64,000 bases of DNA, taken from contig NZ_CP021874.1 in the NCBI RefSeq assembly GCF_002197645.1, positions 2,790,001 to 2,854,000 of the forward strand, read 5' to 3'. Numbering within the stretch: the first letter of the stretch is position 1; the number at the start of each line of letters is the position of its first letter. Source of the DNA: Enterococcus wangshanyuanii (GTDB taxonomy: Bacteria > Bacillota > Bacilli > Lactobacillales > Enterococcaceae). Of the stretch, positions 52,188 through 59,883 are shown one piece after another. The notes beneath the pieces are model-generated. The model was not told where the DNA came from and made no database searches. It was given only the letters and a program-made list of their open reading frames with translations. Position numbers and translations under genes: made by a program.

Positions 52188-53369
52188 ATGAGAGTACAAA
52201 ACCAACGAACACACTTGAAATGGCAAGTGTTGTCTTTTTTAAGCCTGATCTTTCTATTATCATTTTCTCCAGTCTATGGAGCTGAGGTACCAATCTCTGT
52301 TAAAGCAATTTTACCCGATAATCAAATCGCAAAAGATGCAGGGTACTATGATTTGAAGGTCAAACCAGGAGAAAAACAAGAGCTTTCTTTTCAGCTATAT
52401 AATCAAGGGGAGCAGGATGCAACAGTTAACATCGATATCAATCCGGCCTACACGGGAGATGGCGGTTCATTTGTCTACACTGAAGATGAGACGAATAAAG
52501 ACTCGTCTTTAAAATTTCCATTATCCAGTATTGCAACATCTGAACAAACAGTCAGCATTCCCGCCAAAGGAACCACAACCACAAAAGTTAAATTGGAAAT
52601 TCCGGAAGAACCCTTTGAAGGATTGATTCTTGGCGCGATTCGTGTCACTAGCGCGGAGACGAAAGAGCAGGGAACAGAGGAGACAAAACAAGGGTTTAAT
52701 ATCTCGAATAATTTTGCCTATTCTGTCGCAATTCAGTTACGGGAATCAGATGAGCTGCCTAAATCAGATCTGGTGCTCAAAAAAGTTTTTGCTTCCCAAG
52801 TTGCCGGACGCAACACAGTTAAGATCAACGTGCAAAATCCCACGCCAACGATCATCGATAAGGTTTCTTATGAAGCCTCTGTCAGTAAAAAAGGAGATAG
52901 TACGCCTTTACATGAAACAAAGGTGAAAGGCTATCGCGTTGCGCCGAATACAAATTATAATATCCCGATCAGTTGGGAAAATCAGCCCTTTGCGGCTGGC
53001 ACATATCTCGCGAAAGTAAAAGCCAAATCCGAGGAAACAGGTCAAGAATGGACCTTCGATCAAGAATTTGTGATCAGCGCCAAAGAAGCGAAAGAGTTGA
53101 ATGAACAAGCGGTCGATCTAGAAAAAGATTACCTGATATATGTAATAATCGGTGCGGCAGCTTTTCTATTAGTGGTGATTATTTTGATCATTGTTTTGGT
53201 CATACTCTCGAAAAAGAAGAAAAAACGGAAAGAAGCAGCAAGACGAGCACGGCAAAAAAAGCGAAAAAAAGGAAAAGAACATGACAAACGACCAACAACT
53301 GACAAACGAAAACAACGACCAGCAACTGGAGGCACTTCCGCAAAATCAGGAAGAGTTAAGCGAAAATAA
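52188..53369 (+). CDS. WxL-interacting membrane protein (DUF916-DUF3324)
   Basis: 393 residues: signal peptide about 1-31, DUF916 domain (VKAILPDNQIAKDAGYYDLK, LSFQLYNQGEQDATVNIDIN, FEGLILGAIRVT), DUF3324 domain (NAIQ-type FAYSVAIQLRESDE, VQNPTPTIIDKVSYEASV), a C-terminal span (about 335-360) and a strongly basic tail (KKKKKRKEAARRARQKKRKK). These proteins anchor WxL proteins and bind peptidoglycan/host ligands. Start at 52188 has AGAAAGGAAAAAATT upstream. Confidence 0.95.
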   Translation: MRVQNQRTHLKWQVLSFLSLIFLLSFSPVYGAEVPISVKAILPDNQIAKDAGYYDLKVKPGEKQELSFQLYNQGEQDATVNIDINPAYTGDGGSFVYTEDETNKDSSLKFPLSSIATSEQTVSIPAKGTTTTKVKLEIPEEPFEGLILGAIRVTSAETKEQGTEETKQGFNISNNFAYSVAIQLRESDELPKSDLVLKKVFASQVAGRNTVKINVQNPTPTIIDKVSYEASVSKKGDSTPLHETKVKGYRVAPNTNYNIPISWENQPFAAGTYLAKVKAKSEETGQEWTFDQEFVISAKEAKELNEQAVDLEKDYLIYVIIGAAAFLLVVIILIIVLVILSKKKKKRKEAARRARQKKRKKGKEHDKRPTTDKRKQRPATGGTSAKSGRVKRK

Positions 53370-53913
53370 GCAACGGCCGCTAGCCTTTTACGTGATTTTT
53401 TGTCTGCTGATTCTAGTGCTGCTTGCAGGTGGGATAGCTGGATATGTATGTTATCCGTTTGTCCAAAAAATCGAAGGGCGTTGGCTATCAGCTGATGACT
53501 CATTAGAGTTGACTAGTGATGGTCATTCCTGGGAGCTGGCGATTCCAAATTATCAGCAAACAAATGGACTGACTTTGATTTATACAGGCAAATGGAAAGC
53601 AGCAGGCGTCAATACCTACGATGGTCACCAAGTGAAACTACTAACCAAAATAAAAAAAGCGGACTTTTCCACAGAGGAAATCAGTAAACTGGAAAAAAAA
53701 TCAGAGCTGTACACCATTTATCAACAGTCTGACCAAGAGCTGATATTACAATATACAAAAAAAGGAATCAAGCAAATTCAGTCACTTCCTGATTTAAATA
53801 AAATCATGCATTTAACGCTGGAAAACCTTCATTGGGATAAAAAACAAGAGAAGCTTTACTTGAACAGCAGCTATTTTTCCAATGATCGGATTGAATTTAT
53901 GTATGTAAAATGA
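53281..53913 (+). CDS. Hypothetical single-span protein of the WxL operon
   Basis: 210 residues. Gln/Asn-rich cytoplasmic N-terminus (about 1-30), one membrane span (about 35-58, FYVIFCLLILVLLAGGIAGY), then an exported domain (VQKIEGRWLSADDSLELTSD, LTLIYTGKWKAAG) resembling a small beta-barrel/lipocalin-like fold. ATG at 53281 has AAAGGAAAAGAAC upstream and lies 89 nt inside the DUF916 gene, over the part encoding its basic tail. Unknown family; context says WxL assembly. Confidence 0.8.
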   Translation: MTNDQQLTNENNDQQLEALPQNQEELSENKQRPLAFYVIFCLLILVLLAGGIAGYVCYPFVQKIEGRWLSADDSLELTSDGHSWELAIPNYQQTNGLTLIYTGKWKAAGVNTYDGHQVKLLTKIKKADFSTEEISKLEKKSELYTIYQQSDQELILQYTKKGIKQIQSLPDLNKIMHLTLENLHWDKKQEKLYLNSSYFSNDRIEFMYVK

Positions 53914-53994
53914 AAATAAACAAGGGTTGTTGTTATTTATCGAACGAAATGAGAGGAGTGAATCATTGGAATAGCGAGTATTTCAATACTTAAT

Positions 53995-56900
53995 ATGAAA
54001 AACAAAAAGTATATTCTCTCTTTGATGATTTTAGGGGTCGGCATACTACTGAGCGCCATTTTAGTGACCTCTTTAAGCGCAAAAAACAAACTACAAGCAC
54101 AAGAAATAACTGCGACACGAGCAATTACAGATAACATTTTTCAAAATGTTAAAATCATCATTCCCGCAGAAAAAAACCGAGTGTTGGAACAAGAAGATTA
54201 TCTAAAAAATAACTCAGAAGTAAAAGTGACGATGAATTTCAAATTTACCAACAAGGACTATAAAGTTGGTGATACATTTGAGACAATATTGCCGCAGGGA
54301 TTTACTTATTCATCGGTTATTGAAGGTGGATTAAGTGATACGGCGGTATACAAGATCGATCCAACGACCAGAAAATTGACCTTGACGATGGTCAAAGACG
54401 TACAGTCAGCTGAATATAATTTAGATTTGGTGACACGGATCAATTTTGATACCTCGCTAAATTCAAAACAAGAGATGCCATTTGACACACAAACACCAAC
54501 GAATTATATTTTTCATCTTTATGTGAAAGATACCGGCAACTACGTATATGGTAAGACATTCGATAAAGAAGACAACGAGGTCAGCCTGATGCCTGACTGG
54601 GGCGGTAAATTTGCTGAAGCGAATGTCAATTATATGCATGTTGATTTATCCAAAAATATGCTTCAGGTAGAATGGGGTCAAAAATTGCTCCCAAGTTACT
54701 GGACAGATGGTTATGTCAATGCGACACATGATCTTGATTCTTATAAATTCTATACGTATGAAACAACGATCGATGGGGATCGGATCGGCGAGAAAAAGGA
54801 ACTAAAGATCGGTGAAGATTTTACTATTGTTCCTAAAGCAGCTGGTTCTGCTCAGTTGAAGTTCAATGAACGTTTTCATGAAGCATTAGAAGTATCTGGC
54901 GGCGAAGTAACTTTTGACTATACGGGCTTCAATCCAATCTCAAACGGAAAAACAGGTTCTATTTCAATGGGCATCTCTTTTTGGATCTATCAAGGTGAAT
55001 CAACAGAGAGTTTTATTTCCCTTAGTAGATTTTATTTAAGCTTTAGAGTCGTTGAATTAGGCTATTTAGGTTTAGGAACGATCATCTATGACACCAACGT
55101 CAAGGATAACGAACGAATCGTTAAAACACCGATCTATATCAATGGTACCAATCAACCGTTGAAAAAAGGGGACAGCTTTACCTTAACGAATGAGGGGGAT
55201 CCGGCGTTAGTAGCGATCGACACCAAGTTAGCTCAGGAGTATAAGGTAACGTTCAATGCGAATGGGTCGATCGTTGAAGGGACTAAAAGGGCCATTAGTA
55301 ACTGGGAAATCACTAGTGATGCCTTTGGGCAAGTCACGTTGACGTATTTAGGTGAAGATACAACAGACACATTTGGATTAGATATTTATGCGGGGATGGA
55401 CGAAACAGTAACGAATCCGTATAATAGTCGCTTTGTTCTTTCAGGCAATGGTTATCAAACTAGTGGAGGAACAACATTTAAAGGCCAAGCCAATAATGTA
55501 AAAACAGGAACCTTCAATACAGATAAAAGTGTGATCAATTGGACTGCAACCGTCAATTCGCTTTATCAAGAAGTCACTAAAATCACAGATTCTTTTGGAA
55601 ATGGCGTTAAAGCTGGAACACTAAACAATTTGAAGATCACCTCTGTTCCCTTTGGAAAAAGTGTGACACAAAAAGAGCTGGTCGAAGGAACAGATTATGA
55701 GTTAGTGACGAAACCAGATTCTTTTGAAATCAACTTTTTGAAAACGATCAAAGAAAAATTGACGATCACCTATAATACAGAAGTCGATTTACTGACGGTA
55801 GATCAAAAGTATTCACGTGCAGCGAATACGATCACACCAAAGCTTAAATTTGCTTCTTCAGATGAAAAAGAGTTTCCCACATTAGGCTATGCTTATGTAC
55901 CAAGCTACCTTATTACAAACACCCCATTTTTGCTTAGTAAAAATAGCTCAAACTCAACGACGGAGCTCTTAAAAGAACAACCAGTAAATCAAGTGAAACT
56001 ATTGATCAATCCTGGCGGAGCTACTGTATCTAATAATGAGATAGTAGCCAATTTTAAAAGCTTAGATGTAAGTATTTTAGATGAGAAATTCTCGGTCAAT
56101 ACTGTGAAGCAATTTTCTACTACTGACTATAATAGCTTGCTACTGGGCGAAGAGCTTTCTTCTGACGATGAAGAGTATCCAGAGTTAAAAATAGAGGACG
56201 GCCAACTAGTTATAAAAAATAAAAAATTGACGAAACCAATCATCGTTAGTTTTACTCTCGCAAAAAATAACTACTATAATGTTGCTGGTGATGCTGTAAA
56301 ACTTACCCAAACAAATGAAAATACCGATCCTGTCAATCAAACATCATGGCTGTATTTCAATAACCGACTGCCGGCTAGCTTCACATTCGCTACGAGTCAA
56401 ACTTATGCAAATATTGCAGAGGCAACATTGACGATCAAAAAAAATAATGGCTTTGCTTTGATAAAAGGAACACGAGTTTCAATTGCCTCAATGGTGCCGG
56501 CAAATGAAATGAGGGAATTGCCGAGTCTGAGAGAAGTCACTGATGGAGATGGCAATCCTCTACCAGCATCGACAGTTTCAATAGGCGGAGGCGGTTATTC
56601 TAATTGGTATGTAAACATCAACGATGATCAACTCAAAAATGGCTTGATCGTAAAAACGACATGGAGTTTTAATACGAGCGGAACCAAAAGCTATTCTGGT
56701 GGTGGGGCTACACATCCATTTACGAACTATAATAATTATGTTACGACACAAAGTTATATGTCAAACTACTGGTCAGGAAAATTCGATATCGATAACTCTG
56801 GTGCTGGCGGCGGTGGCAATCTGATTTTGAAGGATATGACGATCAATACAGTTGATTCTGTCACGAACAAACCGGTCGCGGGTGCCACCTATGAAGTCAT

Positions 56901-57825
56901 CGACAAGAATGGCAAGCTTGTAGATACGGTTACGACTAACGCTAATGGCCAAATCGTCTTAAAAGACTATGTAGTAACGAATTATACATTAAAAGAAATC
57001 AAGGCGCCGGATGGATACTTGTCAAATGAAGAATACAGTGATCCAGGGAAAGAGATCGTGTTATCGCCGACACAAGACAACAAATTAACGATTTCCTATG
57101 TCAAAGAAGGGAAAATCGTGGTTCATTTTGCGTATCAGGATGGGACAGATATTGAAACAGTCGCACCGATAACGATTACAGGTGGCAATGGTTCAACGCT
57201 CAATCTAAAAGAACAAAAAGAAGTGAAAGACCAGCTGGCAAAAATGAACACTGAAAGCGCAGATTACCGCTATTTGAATTTTGATCAAGGAAAAGTCACA
57301 GGCACAGAAGAAGCAGCTGTATTTCCATATGACAGTGAAGCGGTCTACTATAAATATGAAGGACTGCTGACTTTGACAGTTCCTGATTTATTGACTTTTG
57401 AAACGGGGTTTGTTTCACCGTTTGAACAGGTGCTTGCCTATGATAGTGTGGATGATTTTGAAGTAGCGTTAAGAGATAATCGACAAATCACAAGTAGTGG
57501 ATCGACTAGTCCAGCGAAGACCAGAGGAAATATTCGATTGAACGCTTTTTTATCGAAAGAATTTACGACTGCTGGAAATAAAGTGTTGAAGGATGCACGC
57601 TTGATCTATCAAAATGGTACGAACAATATCCTATTGAACGGCACCGGCGGCGAGTTGGTAAATAATCAACAGGACACTAACGATAAAGCGAAAAAAGAGT
57701 TCAATTTTATCTTAGATACTGCAGGAAATAAAAATCAAGGCTTTAAGCTAGAAGTTCCGGCGAAAGGAACGCTGGCAGAAGAATATACAGGTGAGGTGAC
57801 CTGGGAAATTATTCAAGAGCCATAG
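53995..57825 (+). CDS. Giant surface protein: adhesin domains, Cna-B, MucBP-like and degenerate WxL domain
   Basis: 1276 residues. Signal/anchor segment about 5-32; several beta-sandwich adhesin-type domains about 45-930 (VGDTFETILPQGFTYSSV resembles the first fold of collagen-binding adhesins); Cna-B/SpaA domain about 943-1035 (VAGATYEVIDKNGKLVDTV, TLKEIKAPDGY); MucBP-like segment about 1041-1120; C-terminal WxL-like domain that ends VTWEIIQEP but has IRLNAFLS where the first W-x-L should be. The ATG at 53995 has no ribosome site; GAGAGGAG at 53951-53958 instead faces an in-frame ATT at 53965. Last gene of the WxL operon. Confidence 0.88.
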   Translation: MKNKKYILSLMILGVGILLSAILVTSLSAKNKLQAQEITATRAITDNIFQNVKIIIPAEKNRVLEQEDYLKNNSEVKVTMNFKFTNKDYKVGDTFETILPQGFTYSSVIEGGLSDTAVYKIDPTTRKLTLTMVKDVQSAEYNLDLVTRINFDTSLNSKQEMPFDTQTPTNYIFHLYVKDTGNYVYGKTFDKEDNEVSLMPDWGGKFAEANVNYMHVDLSKNMLQVEWGQKLLPSYWTDGYVNATHDLDSYKFYTYETTIDGDRIGEKKELKIGEDFTIVPKAAGSAQLKFNERFHEALEVSGGEVTFDYTGFNPISNGKTGSISMGISFWIYQGESTESFISLSRFYLSFRVVELGYLGLGTIIYDTNVKDNERIVKTPIYINGTNQPLKKGDSFTLTNEGDPALVAIDTKLAQEYKVTFNANGSIVEGTKRAISNWEITSDAFGQVTLTYLGEDTTDTFGLDIYAGMDETVTNPYNSRFVLSGNGYQTSGGTTFKGQANNVKTGTFNTDKSVINWTATVNSLYQEVTKITDSFGNGVKAGTLNNLKITSVPFGKSVTQKELVEGTDYELVTKPDSFEINFLKTIKEKLTITYNTEVDLLTVDQKYSRAANTITPKLKFASSDEKEFPTLGYAYVPSYLITNTPFLLSKNSSNSTTELLKEQPVNQVKLLINPGGATVSNNEIVANFKSLDVSILDEKFSVNTVKQFSTTDYNSLLLGEELSSDDEEYPELKIEDGQLVIKNKKLTKPIIVSFTLAKNNYYNVAGDAVKLTQTNENTDPVNQTSWLYFNNRLPASFTFATSQTYANIAEATLTIKKNNGFALIKGTRVSIASMVPANEMRELPSLREVTDGDGNPLPASTVSIGGGGYSNWYVNINDDQLKNGLIVKTTWSFNTSGTKSYSGGGATHPFTNYNNYVTTQSYMSNYWSGKFDIDNSGAGGGGNLILKDMTINTVDSVTNKPVAGATYEVIDKNGKLVDTVTTNANGQIVLKDYVVTNYTLKEIKAPDGYLSNEEYSDPGKEIVLSPTQDNKLTISYVKEGKIVVHFAYQDGTDIETVAPITITGGNGSTLNLKEQKEVKDQLAKMNTESADYRYLNFDQGKVTGTEEAAVFPYDSEAVYYKYEGLLTLTVPDLLTFETGFVSPFEQVLAYDSVDDFEVALRDNRQITSSGSTSPAKTRGNIRLNAFLSKEFTTAGNKVLKDARLIYQNGTNNILLNGTGGELVNNQQDTNDKAKKEFNFILDTAGNKNQGFKLEVPAKGTLAEEYTGEVTWEIIQEP

Positions 57826-57846
57826 ATTTGATCCAAAACAGCATAG

Positions 57847-57891
57847 AAAAATAGAGACGAAGCATCGACAGATGGTTTCGCCTCTATTTTT
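57847..57891. terminator. Bidirectional terminator
   Basis: AAAAATAGAGACGAA and TTTCGCCTCTATTTTT form the stem between the giant surface gene (+) and the small peptide gene (-). Confidence 0.85.
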
Positions 57892-57909
57892 GGTACCCTA
57901 CATTAGTGC

Positions 57910-58074
57910 TTAAGCCAACCCTAACATCCGTAGCAAGGTATAAGCCAATTCAAACGTAATGCCAAGCGCATTTTGAACGATATCAACAATGCTCAAACCT
58001 AAATGCATCCAATCACCAGAAATCGCACTTTGAACAACTGCACGAATCGAGTCGAATAATCCCTGTAATGCCAT
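57910..58074 (-). CDS. Small amphipathic peptide resembling beta-class phenol-soluble modulins
   Basis: 54 residues with no separate signal peptide: MALQGLFDSIRAVVQSAI, then SGDWMHLGLSIVDIVQNALG and a hydrophobic tail. The order GLF.(S/A)I...V..AI..D...LG.SIV.IV(E/Q)N..G matches the staphylococcal PSM-beta/hemolytic peptide family (PF05480) as I remember it, with about ten extra C-terminal residues. GGGAGGAGATACA precedes the ATG on the minus strand; the longer upstream frame has no ribosome site. Would act as a membrane-active secreted peptide. Alternative: an unrelated leaderless bacteriocin or toxin. Confidence 0.72.
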   Translation of the reverse strand: MALQGLFDSIRAVVQSAISGDWMHLGLSIVDIVQNALGITFELAYTLLRMLGLA

Positions 58075-58198
58075 TGTATCTCCTCCCTTCATAAACAGTA
58101 TATAGAGAGGACTTTTTGTTATACATCTGTTTTTTGTAAGAAGTAGATAGAAATGAGATGAAAAATTGACAAAGCGATGTAATAATCGAATGAATTTA

Positions 58199-58247
58199 GT
58201 AAATGCCCAATACAAAACTAGAAAATTGTTTTGTACTGGACATTTAC
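58199..58247. other. Large imperfect hairpin between the peptide and XRE genes
   Basis: GTAAATG...TACAAAAC and GTTTTGTA...CATTTAC form an interrupted stem with a 9-nt loop and no T-tail. Possibly a regulatory RNA structure or relic repeat. Confidence 0.45.
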
Positions 58248-58266
58248 TTTGAAGCAATTGAAGTAA

Positions 58267-58313
58267 AAATAGACTGTCTCTTGAACCTAAGCGAGGTTCG
58301 TCTCATGTCTATT
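58267..58313 (-). terminator. Terminator of the XRE regulator gene
   Basis: On the minus strand AATAGAC...GAACCT-CGCTT-AGGTTC...GTCTATT followed by TTTACTT; arms are interrupted but the core GAACCT/AGGTTC is perfect. Confidence 0.55.
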
Positions 58314-58317
58314 CCCT

Positions 58318-58527
58318 TTAGGATTGTGTAAAAATTTCGCTGACTTCTCTATTTAGAAAACTGGCGATACTAAACGCTAAAGAATCAGAAGGTTTATATC
58401 TACCCTTTTCAATACTCTGAATCGTTTGGATCGAAACATTGACTTTATCTGCAAGTTCTTCTTGCGTGATATCATAGGCACTGCGGATTTCTTGTAATTT
58501 GTTTAAGTTTTTACTGTTTTTTCTCAT
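58318..58527 (-). CDS. XRE-family small regulator
   Basis: 69 residues, a single helix-turn-helix domain (LQEIRSAYDITQEELADKVN, VSIQTIQSIEKGRYKPSDSL), of the Cro/plasmid-type 'YgzD' style. ATG at 58527 has GAGGGAGAACCC upstream. It lies upstream of the PSM-like peptide gene on the same strand and may control it. Confidence 0.9.
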   Translation of the reverse strand: MRKNSKNLNKLQEIRSAYDITQEELADKVNVSIQTIQSIEKGRYKPSDSLAFSIASFLNREVSEIFTQS

Positions 58528-58921
58528 GGGTTCTCCCTCTTTTTTAAGTATAAATAGAAAATGCATTACTCATGATTGTAATAGAAATAGACATAAAATC
58601 AGCAATGTTGATTAAGCGGCTCCTTTGCTTAAAAATAGGAGACTGTCTTCATATACATATCAAAGTATACCAAATATCTTCCCTTTTATTATAATATCAA
58701 ATATTCAAAATATTACAAATAGTTTATCAAGAGTTTTTATTAAAAAACAAAAAGTATTTGTCTCTTTATTTTTAGTTTTTGATTTTCATAAGGCGAGTCA
58801 GCTTTTCAAGAAGAAGGCTGTCCGCTGGAACACCTAGACGGAAATAGTGAATAAATCCTTTTATTCCAATATAAAAACCTCTATAATGGACATAGAAATC
58901 AAAAGAGAAGAGGAAATTTTT
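58528..58921. other. AT-rich intergenic region before ymdB
   Basis: About 394 nt, mainly A/T with no gene-like frame carrying a ribosome site. The 70-codon frame at 58625 is low-complexity and unsupported. Presumably contains the ymdB promoter. Confidence 0.5.
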
Positions 58922-59719
58922 TTGCGTATATTATTTATAGGCGACGTTGTTGGTTCAATGGGACGAGACGCAATCAGCACCTATTTACCTAAACTAAAGA
59001 AAAAGTACCGCCCGCAGGTAACGATTGCGAATGGAGAAAATGCAGCATCTGGTCGAGGGATCACTGGGAAAATTTATAAAAAACTTTTACAAGATGGCGT
59101 GGATGTAGTTACTTTAGGGAACCACACATGGGATAATAAAGATATTTTTGAATTTATCGATGACGCGAAAAAAATGATCCGTCCGGCAAATTTCCCAGAA
59201 GGGACTCCAGGTCAGGGGATGGTTTTCGTAAAAGTCAACCAGCTTGAGCTGGCAGTGATCAATATGCAGGCTCGAGTATTTATGGCAGATATTGATGATC
59301 CGTTCCGTAAAGCAGAAGAATTAGTTGCTGAAGCACGCAAAAGAACTCCATTGATTTTTGTTGATTTTCATGGCGAAACAACCAGTGAAAAACAAGCGAT
59401 GAGCTGGTTTTTAGACGGGAAAGTCAGTGCAGTGGTAGGGACACATACACATGTCCAAACAAATGATGCTCGGATTCTGCCAGCTGGCACGGCCTTTTTA
59501 AGTGATGTTGGTATGACTGGCCCATATGATGGTATTTTAGGGATGAAGCGCGGACCGGTCATCGAGAAATTCTTAACGGCATTACCAAAACGATTTGAGG
59601 TCGTTGAAGAAGGGCGAAGTATCCTATCTGCATGTATCATTGATATTGACGACCAAACGGGACAAGCGAAAAAGATCGAGCCGATTCAGATCAGTGAAGA
59701 TCGTCCGTTTGAAGAATAA
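58922..59719 (+). CDS. ymdB: YmdB-like metallophosphoesterase (TIGR00282 family)
   Basis: 265 residues from a TTG at 58922, with GAGGAAA upstream and an N-terminus (RILFIGDVVGSMGRD) typical of the family. Metal-binding motifs GDVVG, ANGENAASGRGIT, LGNHTWDNKDI, DFHGE, GTHTHVQT and SDVGMTGPYDG are all present. YmdB has 2',3'-cyclic nucleotide phosphodiesterase activity and affects biofilm/motility decisions in Bacillus, where it follows rny. Upstream frame extension to 58847 is not supported. Confidence 0.95.
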   Translation: MRILFIGDVVGSMGRDAISTYLPKLKKKYRPQVTIANGENAASGRGITGKIYKKLLQDGVDVVTLGNHTWDNKDIFEFIDDAKKMIRPANFPEGTPGQGMVFVKVNQLELAVINMQARVFMADIDDPFRKAEELVAEARKRTPLIFVDFHGETTSEKQAMSWFLDGKVSAVVGTHTHVQTNDARILPAGTAFLSDVGMTGPYDGILGMKRGPVIEKFLTALPKRFEVVEEGRSILSACIIDIDDQTGQAKKIEPIQISEDRPFEE

Positions 59720-59739
59720 TTAAATAAGATAAAGCTGAG

Positions 59740-59778
59740 CGACCGTTACTTAAACATAACTAGGAGGGTCGTTTTTTT
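59740..59778 (+). terminator. ymdB terminator
   Basis: CGACC (59740-59744)/GGTCG (59767-59771) with inner GTTA/TAAC pairing, followed by TTTTTTT. Confidence 0.7.
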
Positions 59779-59883
59779 GTCTGTTCTTCCTTGAGCGTTT
59801 TTGCACAAGAGTAATGCAAAGTATTCTATAATAATGAAGAAGCGTTTAAGTAAAGCAAAATAGGCGATCATAAGGAGACTACG

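Noticed and set aside
58625..58837. 70-codon frame upstream of ymdB
   Set aside because: AT-driven low-complexity sequence (Ile/Phe/Lys/Ser), no ribosome site, no recognisable domain.
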